Shown here piece by piece: positions 26,682 through 36,027 of a stretch of 64,000 nucleotides of DNA. The notes beneath the pieces are model-generated. The model saw nothing but the letters and a program-made list of their open reading frames with translations, ran no database searches and was not told the DNA's origin. The DNA lies in NCBI RefSeq assembly GCF_002197985.1, contig NZ_NBYK01000004.1:124001-188000 (forward strand), in the 5' to 3' direction. The number at the start of each line of letters is the position of its first letter. Position 1 is the first letter of the stretch. This DNA comes from Halopseudomonas aestusnigri (lineage in GTDB: Bacteria > Pseudomonadota > Gammaproteobacteria > Pseudomonadales > Pseudomonadaceae). The position numbers and the translations under genes were made by a program.

Positions 26682-29600
26682 TCAGGGCTCCCCGTCACCA
26701 AGTGAAAGCAGACTGGCATTACCACCTACCGCCGTAGTGTTGATGGTTCGCGTACGCTCCGTGACAAACCGTAGCAGATAATGCGGACCACCCGCCTTGG
26801 GACCAGTGCCGGAGAGGCCCTGACCACCGAAAGGTTGCACCCCGACAACCGCACCGATCTGGTTACGATTGATGTAGACGTTTCCGATGCGCACCCGTGC
26901 GTCGATATGCTCAGCGGTATCCTCGTTACGTGTATGTACGCCGAGGGTCAGACCAAAGCCGGTCGCGTTGATGTCATCGATGATCTTGTCGAGGTCACGG
27001 GCGCGCCAAGTCACCACGTGCAGAATCGGCCCAAAGTGCTCGTCACTCAACTCGTTGATGCTGTCCAGACGGAAGGCAACCGGGGCGACAAAGTGTCCGT
27101 TCAGCGCCTCCGGCACTGGCGTCTCGGCGATCAGACGACCAGCCTGTTTCATCTCGCGGACGTGCTTGAGCAGACCGTCACGGGCATCGGCATCAATCAC
27201 CGGGCCAACATCGGTATCACGGCGTGCCGGGTCACCCACATGCAGCTCGGCCATCGCGCCCTTGAGCAACTCGATCACGCGCTCGGCAATATCTTCCTGT
27301 ACGAACAGCACGCGCAACGCAGAGCAGCGCTGACCGGCGCTCTGGAACGCCGAGTGCACCACATCGTTGACCACCTGCTCGGGCAGGGCAGTGGAGTCGA
27401 CAATCATGGCGTTCTGACCACCCGTCTCGGCGATCAACGGCGCAATCGCGCCGTTGCGGGCGGCCAGCGCGCGGTTGATCACATGGGCTGTCTGGGTGGA
27501 GCCAGTGAAGGCCACACCGGCGATACGCGGGTCGGACGTGATCACGCTACCAACCTGTGCCCCATCACCCGGCAACAGTGCCAGCACGTCACCCGGCAGG
27601 CCGGCTTCATGCATCAGCTCAACGCAGCGTACGGCAACCAGACTGGTCTGCTCGGCCGGCTTGGCAACCACGGTGTTGCCGCAGACCAGCGCCGCGCTGA
27701 CCTGACCGAGGAAGATCGCCAGCGGAAAGTTCCAAGGACTGATACAGGCAAACACGCCGCGTCCTTGCAGATACAGCTCGTTGCTTTCACCGGTCGGCCC
27801 CGGCAGGGTGATGGTAGCGAAGCGCTGGCGCGCCTGCATGGCGTAGAAGCGGCAGAAATCAACTGCTTCACGCACTTCATCGATGCCGTCCTGCAGCAGC
27901 TTGCCCGCCTCGCGGGTACACAGGGCCATCAGCTCGGGCATGTGTTCTTCGAGCTTGTCGGCGGTACGCTCAAGAATCGCTGCACGCTCATCAACCGGGG
28001 TCGCATTCCAGCGCACAAAGGCGCTGCTCAGGCTATCAATCGCCGAGCGGGTCTGATCGGCCGAGGCCCAGACCACCTCACCGACCTGATGGCTCAGCTC
28101 GTAGGGGCACATGACCGGGCGCCCTTCCCCTTGCAGACGCTTGCCGTTAACCAGCGGAGCGCCGCTCCAGCGGGCATCCCACCACTTGTCCAGCTCGTCC
28201 TTCAACGGCAGCCATTCGCTGAGGATGTTCATGTTCACTCCGCGGGAGTTTCGGCGCGCGTCACCAAACAATGCAGGCGGCAGCGGAATACGCGGATTGG
28301 CCAGCGAGGCATGACGCGTGAGCGCGTTAACCGGATGAGTCGTCAGACTGTCGACCGGTACACGCGGGTCAACCAGCTTGTGCACAAAGGACGAATTGGC
28401 GCCGTTCTCAAGCAGGCGGCGAACAAGATACGGCAGCAGGTCCTTGTGGGCTCCTACCGGCGCATAAATGCGCACCGGGCACTTGGCCTGTTCAATCACC
28501 GTGTCATACAGCGCATCACCCATGCCGTGCAGGCGCTGAAACTCGAACTCGCGGCGACCCGCCAGCTCCAGAATGCAGGTAACAGTGTGCGCATTGTGGG
28601 TAGCAAACTGCGGGTAGATATGGCCTTCGGTCAGAGGGCTGAGCAGGTAGCGGGCACATGCCAGATAGGAAACATCGGTCGCCTCCTTGCGGGTAAATAC
28701 CGGGTAGCTGCTGAGGCCAGCCTGTTGCGACCACTTGATCTCGGAGTCCCAGTAAGCGCCCTTGACCAGACGCACCGGAATACGATCACCCTGGGAGCGG
28801 GCAACCAGCGTCAGCCAGCAGAGCACCGGCAACGCGCGCTTGGAGTAGGCTTGTACGACGAGGCCGAAGTTGCCCCAGCCCTGCACATCCGGGTGGCGAT
28901 ATACGCGTTCGAACAGTTTCAGCGACAGTTCAAGGCGGTCAGCCTCTTCCGCGTCGATGGTAATACCCACGTCGCCTACGCGTGCCTGCCGCACCAGCGC
29001 CAGCACACTGTCACCCAACTCTTTGAGCACCTGCTCTTCGCGCGCGGTTTCATAGTGCGGATGCAAAGCGGAGAGTTTGATCGAAATCGTCGGTTTCGGG
29101 CTGCGGCCCTTGTACTTATCGTCTACCAGCGCGGCGATCGCCTTGCTGTAGTCCTGGAAATACTTTTCGGCGTCGGCACGGGTCAGCGCCGCCTCGCCGA
29201 GCATATCAAAGGAGTAGGTGTAGCCCTGGTCGCGTTGCGGCTTGCCGTTCTTCAACGCTTCGGTGATGGTGCGCCCGAGCACGAACTGGCGCCCCATGAT
29301 CTTCATCGCCTGCATCATGGCGGCGCGAATGACCGGCTCACCGCTGCGCTTGATCAGACGCCCCAGCACGGTACCCGGCGTGCCATCCTGACGCTGATCC
29401 ATGTTGACCACCTTGCCGGTCATCACCAGGCCCCAGGCCGCGGCGTTCACCAGCGTATGCTCGCTCTGCCCGAGGTGCCGGTCCCACTGCGCAGCGTTGA
29501 GCTTGTCACGGATCAGCGCATCGGCGGTATCTGCATCCGGCACGCGCAGCAGCGCTTCGGCCAGACACATGAGCATGATGCCTTCCTGGGTATCCAGGCT

Positions 29601-29837
29601 GTACTGCTGCAGCAGCGCGTCGATACTGTCGACCGCGTTGTCACGCTTGCGTACATCCACAATCAGCTGGCTGGCCTTGCGCGTAATCGCACTCAGATCC
29701 TGGTCCTGCGCGAGTTCGATCAACTCACGCAGATAGCTGTCCTCATCAACAGCGTAATTGGCACTGACCTTGTGCAGGAATTCCGTTGGCTGGCTGCGCA
29801 GGAAATCGCCCTGCAGCACCTCGCTGGCTTTAAACAT
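26682..29837 (-). CDS. putA: Bifunctional proline dehydrogenase / L-glutamate gamma-semialdehyde dehydrogenase
   Basis: The 1051-residue protein has the FAD-dependent proline dehydrogenase barrel in its first half (RLVKGAYWDSEIK) and the NAD-dependent aldehyde dehydrogenase in its second (AETGGQNAMIV with the base Glu, GQRCSALRV with the catalytic Cys). It oxidises proline to glutamate. I see no ribbon-helix-helix domain at the N-terminus, so it should not repress its own operon, unlike the about 1300-residue PutA of enterics and P. putida. ATG 29837 has AGGAG upstream and gives the family start MFKASEVLQ, whereas the longer frame does not. Confidence 0.95.
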   Translation of the reverse strand: MFKASEVLQGDFLRSQPTEFLHKVSANYAVDEDSYLRELIELAQDQDLSAITRKASQLIVDVRKRDNAVDSIDALLQQYSLDTQEGIMLMCLAEALLRVPDADTADALIRDKLNAAQWDRHLGQSEHTLVNAAAWGLVMTGKVVNMDQRQDGTPGTVLGRLIKRSGEPVIRAAMMQAMKIMGRQFVLGRTITEALKNGKPQRDQGYTYSFDMLGEAALTRADAEKYFQDYSKAIAALVDDKYKGRSPKPTISIKLSALHPHYETAREEQVLKELGDSVLALVRQARVGDVGITIDAEEADRLELSLKLFERVYRHPDVQGWGNFGLVVQAYSKRALPVLCWLTLVARSQGDRIPVRLVKGAYWDSEIKWSQQAGLSSYPVFTRKEATDVSYLACARYLLSPLTEGHIYPQFATHNAHTVTCILELAGRREFEFQRLHGMGDALYDTVIEQAKCPVRIYAPVGAHKDLLPYLVRRLLENGANSSFVHKLVDPRVPVDSLTTHPVNALTRHASLANPRIPLPPALFGDARRNSRGVNMNILSEWLPLKDELDKWWDARWSGAPLVNGKRLQGEGRPVMCPYELSHQVGEVVWASADQTRSAIDSLSSAFVRWNATPVDERAAILERTADKLEEHMPELMALCTREAGKLLQDGIDEVREAVDFCRFYAMQARQRFATITLPGPTGESNELYLQGRGVFACISPWNFPLAIFLGQVSAALVCGNTVVAKPAEQTSLVAVRCVELMHEAGLPGDVLALLPGDGAQVGSVITSDPRIAGVAFTGSTQTAHVINRALAARNGAIAPLIAETGGQNAMIVDSTALPEQVVNDVVHSAFQSAGQRCSALRVLFVQEDIAERVIELLKGAMAELHVGDPARRDTDVGPVIDADARDGLLKHVREMKQAGRLIAETPVPEALNGHFVAPVAFRLDSINELSDEHFGPILHVVTWRARDLDKIIDDINATGFGLTLGVHTRNEDTAEHIDARVRIGNVYINRNQIGAVVGVQPFGGQGLSGTGPKAGGPHYLLRFVTERTRTINTTAVGGNASLLSLGDGEP

Positions 29838-30184
29838 TCTGGCATGCTCCTGGACGTGTCCGGCGTCACGGCATGTGACACACGAACATATGAGTTCGCC
29901 TGTAACAACCCTAGACCATTCAGGCGTATCGGACGAATCATCCCGTTTGTTGTGATTTAGCCGGGCTCTTGCCGACCCGCTTTCGGGTAGCGACACTGCC
30001 CGATGCTCGACTGTAGAAGCGCAGGCGGAGGGAATCTTGCGGAAACCTCTGGGATTTTTGTCAAAATCTCGGAAGCAGTGCGAGCCATTCAGCTCGCAAA
30101 TAGTTGAAATACAGGGGCGTCAGGAAGGCAAGACTGACCAGCAATATCAGAGGGAATCACGCAGCTTTGCGCCATTCAAGGCAC
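29838..30184. other. putA upstream region, no gene seen
   Basis: These 347 bases separate putA from the pruR-like gene and should hold the putA promoter and regulator sites. I see no convincing open frame, no RNA gene and no strong terminator for pruR. Short open frames at 30037-30249 and 30104-30484 have no family features. Confidence 0.5.
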
Positions 30185-30964
30185 TCAGGCGCGGCCGAGA
30201 CGCAACCCCCGAGGCGTCTGCCCCCAGTAACGGCGCACAGCGTGGCTGAGCGCACTCTGGCTGGAAAATCCGCAGCGACTGGCAACCTCGGCTACTGGCA
30301 TTGCCGTCTCCTGCAGCAGTCGGGACGCTTCGCGAAGACGCAGCGACAGCACGTGCTGATGCGGAGTTATGCCCGTCGACTCACGGAACAGCGCATGAAA
30401 ATGACTGCTGCTCACGCATACCTGCGCCGCCAGTGCGGCAACACTGATGGGATGGTCCAAGTTGGCCAGAATGTAGGCGTCTAGCCGCTGCAGCTCTGCG
30501 GGCGTTAAAGCGGTTCTGCGCGGAGACTGAGGCAGCCCGTCTGACAGGCGCCGTTGCAGCGCCGCAAGCAGGACACCCCCAAGATGCCAGTTAAGGCCAT
30601 CCTGATCCGGTCCGCGTTCAGTCAACGCATGCTGGGCAAAGTCCAGCAAGCCCTGCATGCGGTGATCAAGCTGCATAAAGCGTGGCCGCTCGAACAGGCG
30701 TGCCAGATCATCGCCCAGCCCAAGCTCTTCTCCGGCGCCGGGCAAGTCCATGATCAACATATGATTCTGGCCACGGCCGGAGAACGCGTGCGCCTCCCCG
30801 CCCGGCACAATGCAGGCATGCAAACGATTCACGGCGCCGCCCTGGCCCTGCACCTCAAAATCTGCGCAGCCGCTCAACCCGATAACCAGCTGGTGCTCGG
30901 GATGGGCGTGAATCGCGGTTTGAACAGGAAGATCCAGTAAGCGGGTTCGCATCAACGGCTTCAT
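30185..30964 (-). CDS. pruR: AraC/XylS-family regulator, PruR-like activator of putA/putP
   Basis: The about 259-residue protein has an N-terminal cupin-type sensing domain (HAHPEHQLVIG, then PGGEAHAFSG). A C-terminal double helix-turn-helix follows (ISVAALAAQVCVSSSHFHALFRESTG and PVAEVASRCGFSSQSALSHAVRRYWGQTPRGLR). Its place between a Lon-type protease and putA-putP matches P. aeruginosa, where PruR activates both put genes with proline. The frame is open far upstream against lon. I place the start at ATG 30964, with ATG 30952 possible. Neither has a strong ribosome site. Confidence 0.82.
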   Translation of the reverse strand: MKPLMRTRLLDLPVQTAIHAHPEHQLVIGLSGCADFEVQGQGGAVNRLHACIVPGGEAHAFSGRGQNHMLIMDLPGAGEELGLGDDLARLFERPRFMQLDHRMQGLLDFAQHALTERGPDQDGLNWHLGGVLLAALQRRLSDGLPQSPRRTALTPAELQRLDAYILANLDHPISVAALAAQVCVSSSHFHALFRESTGITPHQHVLSLRLREASRLLQETAMPVAEVASRCGFSSQSALSHAVRRYWGQTPRGLRLGRA

Positions 30965-31078
30965 CGATCCGGGAAAAACGATGACATGCTGCCACAATCC
31001 GCAACAAATTTCCGCTATTGAAATAGTCGCCCGGCGTCGCCATCTCATCCCCAAGAGTTGTCCGTAAAAGGTGAATCG

Positions 31079-33481
31079 ATGAGCGATCAGGATACCGACT
31101 ACATTGAACACGTCGCCGAGGATGCTGCAGAGTCCCGCGGTACAGGGCTTGTTTTGCCCGATCAGAACCTGCCTGACAAGCTGTATTTGCTGCCGATAAA
31201 CAATCGGCCGTTCTTCCCTGCCCAGGTCATGCCGGTGGTGGTTAATGAATCCCCCTGGCACGAGACCATAGAACGGGTCGCCAATACCCAGCACAAGGCG
31301 CTTTCCCTGTTCTACGTCGACGGCCCCATGCCTGCCGATGGTGAACTCGACCCGGATCACTTGCCGGCTACCGGCTGCGCCGTTCGCATCCACCATGCCG
31401 TTCGCGAAGACGGTAAGATCCAGTTTATTGCCCAAGGTCTGCGCCGGGTTCGCATTACCCAGTGGCTCAGCCACAAGCCGCCCTATCTGGTAGAAGTCGA
31501 ATACCCGCACTCGCCCGCCGACGAGCGAGATGAGGTGCGCGCCTATGCCATGGCGCTGATCAACGCGATCAAGGAACTGCTGCCGCTCAACCCGCTGTAC
31601 AGCGAGGAGCTGAAGAACTACCTCAACCGTTTCAGCCCTAACGATCCGTCGCCGCTGTCGGACTTTGCCGCCGCACTGACCTCCGCAAAGGGGCCTGAAT
31701 TGCAGGACATCCTGGACACCACCGGCATCCTGCGCCGGATGGAAAAGGTGCTGGTGCTGCTGCGCAAGGAAATCGATGTGGCCCGTCTGCAGGGAGAAAT
31801 CACCGCCGAGGTCAATCGCAACATCGGCGAGCATCAGCGCACCTTCTTCCTCAAGGAACAGTTGAAGATCATCCAGAAAGAACTGGGCATGTCCAAGGAT
31901 GACCGAACAGCCGACATAGAGCAGTTCCGTCAGCGCCTTGAAGGCAAGACCCTGCCTGATGCGGCCGCCCAACGGATTGAGGAAGAGCTGAACAAACTGT
32001 CGGTACTGGAAACCGGCTCGCCTGAATATGCCGTTACCCGCAACTATCTGGACTGGGCAACCGCCCTGCCCTGGGGGATAGTGCATCCGGATCGGATTGA
32101 TCTGAAACGGGCAAGACGCATCCTCGACCGTGACCACGACGGTCTTGAGGATGTAAAAAGCCGCATTCTGGAGTTCCTTGCAGTGGGCGCCTTCCGTGGC
32201 ACGATCTCGGGCTCGATCATTTTGCTGGTTGGCCCGCCGGGCGTTGGTAAAACCAGCATAGGACGCTCCATTGCGGAAAGCCTGGACCGCCCGTTCTATC
32301 GCTTCAGCGTCGGTGGCATGCGCGATGAGGCGGAAATCAAAGGCCATCGGCGTACCTATATCGGTGCCATGCCCGGTAAGTTCGTCCAGGCACTGAAGGA
32401 CGTGGGCGTGATGAACCCGGTGATCATGCTTGACGAGATCGACAAACTCGGCGCCAGCCATCAGGGCGATCCCGCATCAGCGCTGCTGGAGACGCTTGAC
32501 CCGGAGCAGAACAGCCAGTTCCTCGACCATTACCTGGATCTGCGTCTGGATCTGTCGAACGTCCTGTTTGTCTGCACCGCCAACACGCTGGACAGCATCC
32601 CTGCGCCACTGCTCGACCGCATGGATGTCATCCGTCTGTCCGGCTATATCAGTGAAGAGAAGCTGGCCATCGCCAAGCACCACCTGTGGCCACGTCAGCT
32701 GGAGCGCGCCGGGCTGCGCAAGAGCCAGCTGCGCATCAGCGACAAGGCTCTGCGTGAGGTGATCGAGGGCTATGCCCGCGAAGCCGGCGTGCGCAATCTG
32801 GACAAGCAGCTTGGCAAGCTGGTACGCAAGTCAGTGGTGAAGCTGCTTGAGGAGCCGGATACGCGTATCAGCATCAAGCCCGCTGACCTGAAAAGGCTGC
32901 TCGGCACGCCTGCCTTCCGCACCGAGAAGCAGCTCAAGGGCACCGGCATCATCACCGGCCTGGCATGGACCTCGATGGGTGGTGCTACATTGCCAGTCGA
33001 GGCGACACGTATTCACACGCTGAACCGTGGCTTCAAGCTGACCGGTCAGTTGGGTGACGTGATGAAGGAATCGGCGGAAATCGCCTACAGCTATCTGTGC
33101 GCCAACCTGGCCAGCTATAAGGCCGACCGCGCGTTCTTCGATGAAGCCTTCGTTCACCTGCACGTACCCGAGGGAGCCACACCCAAGGATGGCCCGTCGG
33201 CCGGCATCACTATTGCCAGCGCACTATTGTCACTTGCTCGCCAGCAACCGCCACGCAGTGGACTGGCGATGACCGGGGAAATTACCCTGACCGGGCACGT
33301 GCTGCCGGTTGGCGGCATTCGGGAGAAGGTGATTGCCGCAAGGCGCCAGAGCATCCATGAACTGATCCTGCCGGAGGCCAATCGTGGCGACTATGAAGAG
33401 CTGCCGGCGTATCTGCGCGACGGCATGACTGTGCACTTTGCCAGCCACTTCAGGGACGTTGCCAAGCGCTTGTTTGACTGA
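31079..33481 (+). CDS. lon: Lon-family ATP-dependent protease (AsrA-like second Lon)
   Basis: The 800-residue protein has the N-terminal Lon substrate domain, Walker A GPPGVGKT at residues 385-392, and the Ser/Lys dyad Ser707 (DGPSAG) and Lys750 (GGIREK), 43 residues apart as in E. coli Lon. The context next to pruR-putA matches PA0779 (AsrA) of P. aeruginosa, a heat- and aminoglycoside-induced second Lon. The main lon is normally beside clpX, which is not in this window. AAAAGG precedes ATG 31079, preferred over the frame start at 31058. No obvious heat-shock promoter was found in the 114 bases to pruR. Confidence 0.9.
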   Translation: MSDQDTDYIEHVAEDAAESRGTGLVLPDQNLPDKLYLLPINNRPFFPAQVMPVVVNESPWHETIERVANTQHKALSLFYVDGPMPADGELDPDHLPATGCAVRIHHAVREDGKIQFIAQGLRRVRITQWLSHKPPYLVEVEYPHSPADERDEVRAYAMALINAIKELLPLNPLYSEELKNYLNRFSPNDPSPLSDFAAALTSAKGPELQDILDTTGILRRMEKVLVLLRKEIDVARLQGEITAEVNRNIGEHQRTFFLKEQLKIIQKELGMSKDDRTADIEQFRQRLEGKTLPDAAAQRIEEELNKLSVLETGSPEYAVTRNYLDWATALPWGIVHPDRIDLKRARRILDRDHDGLEDVKSRILEFLAVGAFRGTISGSIILLVGPPGVGKTSIGRSIAESLDRPFYRFSVGGMRDEAEIKGHRRTYIGAMPGKFVQALKDVGVMNPVIMLDEIDKLGASHQGDPASALLETLDPEQNSQFLDHYLDLRLDLSNVLFVCTANTLDSIPAPLLDRMDVIRLSGYISEEKLAIAKHHLWPRQLERAGLRKSQLRISDKALREVIEGYAREAGVRNLDKQLGKLVRKSVVKLLEEPDTRISIKPADLKRLLGTPAFRTEKQLKGTGIITGLAWTSMGGATLPVEATRIHTLNRGFKLTGQLGDVMKESAEIAYSYLCANLASYKADRAFFDEAFVHLHVPEGATPKDGPSAGITIASALLSLARQQPPRSGLAMTGEITLTGHVLPVGGIREKVIAARRQSIHELILPEANRGDYEELPAYLRDGMTVHFASHFRDVAKRLFD

Positions 33482-33518
33482 AGGGTTCGGTGCGCAGTAG
33501 CTGGCTCATTCTGTTCTG

Positions 33519-33605
33519 GCACATCGATGGCGGAGACACCGTTGGCTTACTCCACCCTGCCGCACAGTCCTGTTCCGCAGAGTGGATTAAGCGCAGCGTA
33601 TCCAC
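33519..33605. repeat. REP-like composite element, second copy
   Basis: The first part (33519-33557) shares TTGGCTTACTCCACCCT and its flank with the element at 939-997. The second part is an inverted repeat, GTGGAT (33582-33587) with ATCCAC (33600-33605), around TAAGCGCAGCGT. That form is of a kind common between genes of Pseudomonas and relatives. Confidence 0.55.
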
Positions 33606-33668
33606 CGACGCTCCCGCTCCAGCGCGTCTGCAGGCAGCGATGTGCCGTGCCTGGTTTGCTCCGGACAT

Positions 33669-33695
33669 AAAAAAGGCGACCGCAATGGTCGCCTT
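33669..33695 (-). terminator. Rho-independent terminator of the short FimV-like gene
   Basis: GGCGACC (33675-33681) pairs with GGTCGCC (33687-33693) around a 5-base loop and is followed on the minus strand by six T residues. It lies 17 bases after the stop. Confidence 0.92.
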
Positions 33696-33711
33696 CTGTT
33701 CATGCCGCCTT

Positions 33712-35688
33712 TCAACGCTTGTCCTGCTCATCACTGGGGCTGCGCACCAGATCATGAGGCCCGTCCAGATCATCCAGCTCCTCGATTTCCGGGAACTCGT
33801 GGAGACTGCTCTCGAACGCCTCGTCGTCAAGCGCAATCGGATCAAGTCGGCTGTTCTTGCGCGCTGGCGTGGGGGTCAGGCCTTCAATCAGGTCCCAGTC
33901 AGGGTCCAGCGTGAAGTCGTTAAGATTGAGCTGGGATTCAGCCAGATCGTTATCGGCCTGCCCGGTATCCAGTACATCGTCTACCGTATCGATCGGCGAT
34001 ACCGCCGCGTCCAGCTGCGGGAAGCGGGCGCGCAACTGATCAACGCGCTGCATGTCGCCACCCAGCTGAGAAATGGCGGCGGCCTGCTCAGTAAACCCTT
34101 CGGCATCACCCAGCTCCCCCAAAACCCTGGCTTGCTTGTAGCGCAACTCCAGATTCTCCGGCTCCTCGCTGATCGTCTTTGCCAACGCGTCACGCGCTTC
34201 GGCAAAACGTCCGTAGGTAATATACAGCTCAATGCCGGACACGTTGTCCTGCGCCTCATCTGCCACGGCCGCCGCTGTCACGCCGGCGGCAGCCGGTGCA
34301 ACGCTGCTGCGGGGCTCGGCTCGGCTGACATCGGAGGTCATCTGGCGCGGCGACGCAACCACCGGCTTGCCGGCTGGCTTGCCGCGCACACGGGCCACCA
34401 CCCAACCGATCAGAAACGCCAGCAGTGCCAGCAGTACAGACCACCAGGCAAACGACGAATCGGCCTTCTCGCTCGCAACCGGTTGCTCGGCGGCCACACT
34501 GCCGGCTTGCGGATCATCACTGCCGGTCGGAGAGACGGTATCGCCACCGTTACCACTGCCCAGCGTCCCGCCTGCCTGGCCCTGACTGGCAGCGGCTTCC
34601 TCCGCCTGACGGGCCGCATGCAGCACATCCAGCTCGGCCTGCAACGCGGCGATCTGACGATCACGGCTGTCAAGCTCACTCAACAGCGTGTTGAACCGCC
34701 CCTCAAGTTCATTCAACCGGGATGCGAGCATGGCGGCCTCGGCTTCGGCGTCACTGACCGCATCCTCGTCAATACTCAGCCGACCCTGTCCTTGCCCAGC
34801 ATCCGCCTGGCTTTGCGCAGCTACCTGCTCGATATCATCATCGATAGGCTCATCAGCAATCTGCGGCGGCGTGCTATCGCCTGCTGGAGCTGCGGATGGC
34901 ACTGGCGTCGACTCCGGGGCTGCCTGCGGGGCAGCCTCCGAAGCCGGAGCCGGACTAACCGATACGCCCAGTTGCCCCGCCGTCGGCAAGACCAGCGCCT
35001 GACCAACCTTGAGTCGATTGATATCGCCGCCAACGAAGGCCTGCTGATTAAGTGCATGGATGGCAGTCATTGTGGCCTGAACCGAAACACTCGCAGCGGG
35101 ACGACTGCGTTCTGCGATGGCCCACAGTGAATCACCGGCAACCGTCGTGTACTGATCGGCATCAGGCTGCGGCGTCAGATTTGGCAACACGACCTGCCGA
35201 CGCGGCACCGGGCTCGGAGACGCAGCAGCTGGTGCCGACGGCGCAGCGGCGACCGGCGCACGCTCAACCGGTGCGGACTGACCCGCGCTGTAGAGCGGCG
35301 GATCCAGCAGCACTGTGTACTCGCGCAGCATGCGTCCGCTGGGACGACGCAGCTCTACAAGAAAATTCAGATAAGGTTCGCGCACCGGCTGGGTTGAGCG
35401 CACCTGCACAGTCAGGCGGCGATTCTGCACCACGGGCGTGAAGCGCAGATCGTTGAGGAAATACGGTTTGTCGATGCCGGCGTTATCGAAGTCTGAGGTC
35501 TGGGCCAGCCTGACGATCACATCGTCAGGTCCGAGCCCCTCCGAGCCCTGCAACTCGATAATTGCATTGAGCGGTTGGTTCAGCGCAGACTCCAGCTGAA
35601 TTTCCCCCAGCCCCAGCGCTCCAGCAACACCTGCATACAATGCTGCCAGCGAGGCAGCACCACGGACAATCTGGCGTTTAACAGCCAT
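33712..35688 (-). CDS. Short FimV-family peptidoglycan-binding protein (LysM, one membrane span, TPR)
   Basis: The 658-residue protein has a signal sequence, the FimV N-terminal domain (about residues 25-135, with ESALNQPLNA, AGIDKPYF and SGRMLREYTVLLDPPLY), and a Pro/Ala linker. A LysM domain follows (about 183-232, with GDSLWAIA), then a coiled coil (about 325-365) and a membrane span near 411-433. The cytoplasmic part is acidic with a TPR-like stretch (YGRFAEARDAL). It lacks the conserved C-terminal FimV domain seen in the 981-residue FimV of this window. FimV-type hub proteins bind peptidoglycan and organise the cell pole, pili or flagella. It is monocistronic and divergent from cmoA. Confidence 0.82.
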   Translation of the reverse strand: MAVKRQIVRGAASLAALYAGVAGALGLGEIQLESALNQPLNAIIELQGSEGLGPDDVIVRLAQTSDFDNAGIDKPYFLNDLRFTPVVQNRRLTVQVRSTQPVREPYLNFLVELRRPSGRMLREYTVLLDPPLYSAGQSAPVERAPVAAAPSAPAAASPSPVPRRQVVLPNLTPQPDADQYTTVAGDSLWAIAERSRPAASVSVQATMTAIHALNQQAFVGGDINRLKVGQALVLPTAGQLGVSVSPAPASEAAPQAAPESTPVPSAAPAGDSTPPQIADEPIDDDIEQVAAQSQADAGQGQGRLSIDEDAVSDAEAEAAMLASRLNELEGRFNTLLSELDSRDRQIAALQAELDVLHAARQAEEAAASQGQAGGTLGSGNGGDTVSPTGSDDPQAGSVAAEQPVASEKADSSFAWWSVLLALLAFLIGWVVARVRGKPAGKPVVASPRQMTSDVSRAEPRSSVAPAAAGVTAAAVADEAQDNVSGIELYITYGRFAEARDALAKTISEEPENLELRYKQARVLGELGDAEGFTEQAAAISQLGGDMQRVDQLRARFPQLDAAVSPIDTVDDVLDTGQADNDLAESQLNLNDFTLDPDWDLIEGLTPTPARKNSRLDPIALDDEAFESSLHEFPEIEELDDLDGPHDLVRSPSDEQDKR

Positions 35689-36027
35689 ACCCTTTCCTCA
35701 TTTAACTGTGAGCCCCGATCGGCACAGGGAACTCAATGCGTCCATTGCTCTTGTGAACATCAGCTTGCTGTTGCCGGCAACTCGCCCACCAACGCGACGC
35801 CACCAGCGCGCTATTATGCCACCTAGCCGCACGGAAACGAATGGCAAGCCAGCCGAACAGTCAAAAAACACTATGAATACTGCCGAATGAGCACAAAAAG
35901 CCAATAAATTGGCCATGTGACACAGCGCACACTCTACTGTGCAGTCAAGCAATCCGCACTCCATCCTGTCAAGGCAGACGAGTTGGGTTAGAATGCGTAG
36001 CCTCACGATGCCACCCGGGGTCCCGCC
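35689..36027. other. Divergent promoter region of the short fimV-like gene and cmoA
   Basis: These 339 bases contain no supported gene. They are more A+T-rich than the surroundings in the middle part and hold a small inverted repeat GCCAAT-AA-ATTGGC (35900-35913) and a CRP/Vfr-like site at 35916-35931. Confidence 0.5.
35916..35931. promoter_or_regulatory. Candidate CRP/Vfr-like binding site
   Basis: The sequence TGTGA-CACAGC-GCACA matches TGTGA-N6-TCACA at nine of ten positions. It lies about 100 bases upstream of cmoA and 230 bases upstream of the fimV-like gene. One mismatch over ten bases can occur by chance, so this is only a candidate. Confidence 0.3.

Noticed and set aside
26781-29960. 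1059-residue open frame on the plus strand opposite putA
   Set aside because: It is a shadow of PutA caused by codon bias. It shows no recognisable domain, and its composition is that of antisense translation.
30965-32461. Long minus-strand extension of the AraC-type gene into lon
   Set aside because: The frame stays open against lon, but AraC family sequence begins only at about 30964. The extension is antisense to the conserved Lon AAA domain.
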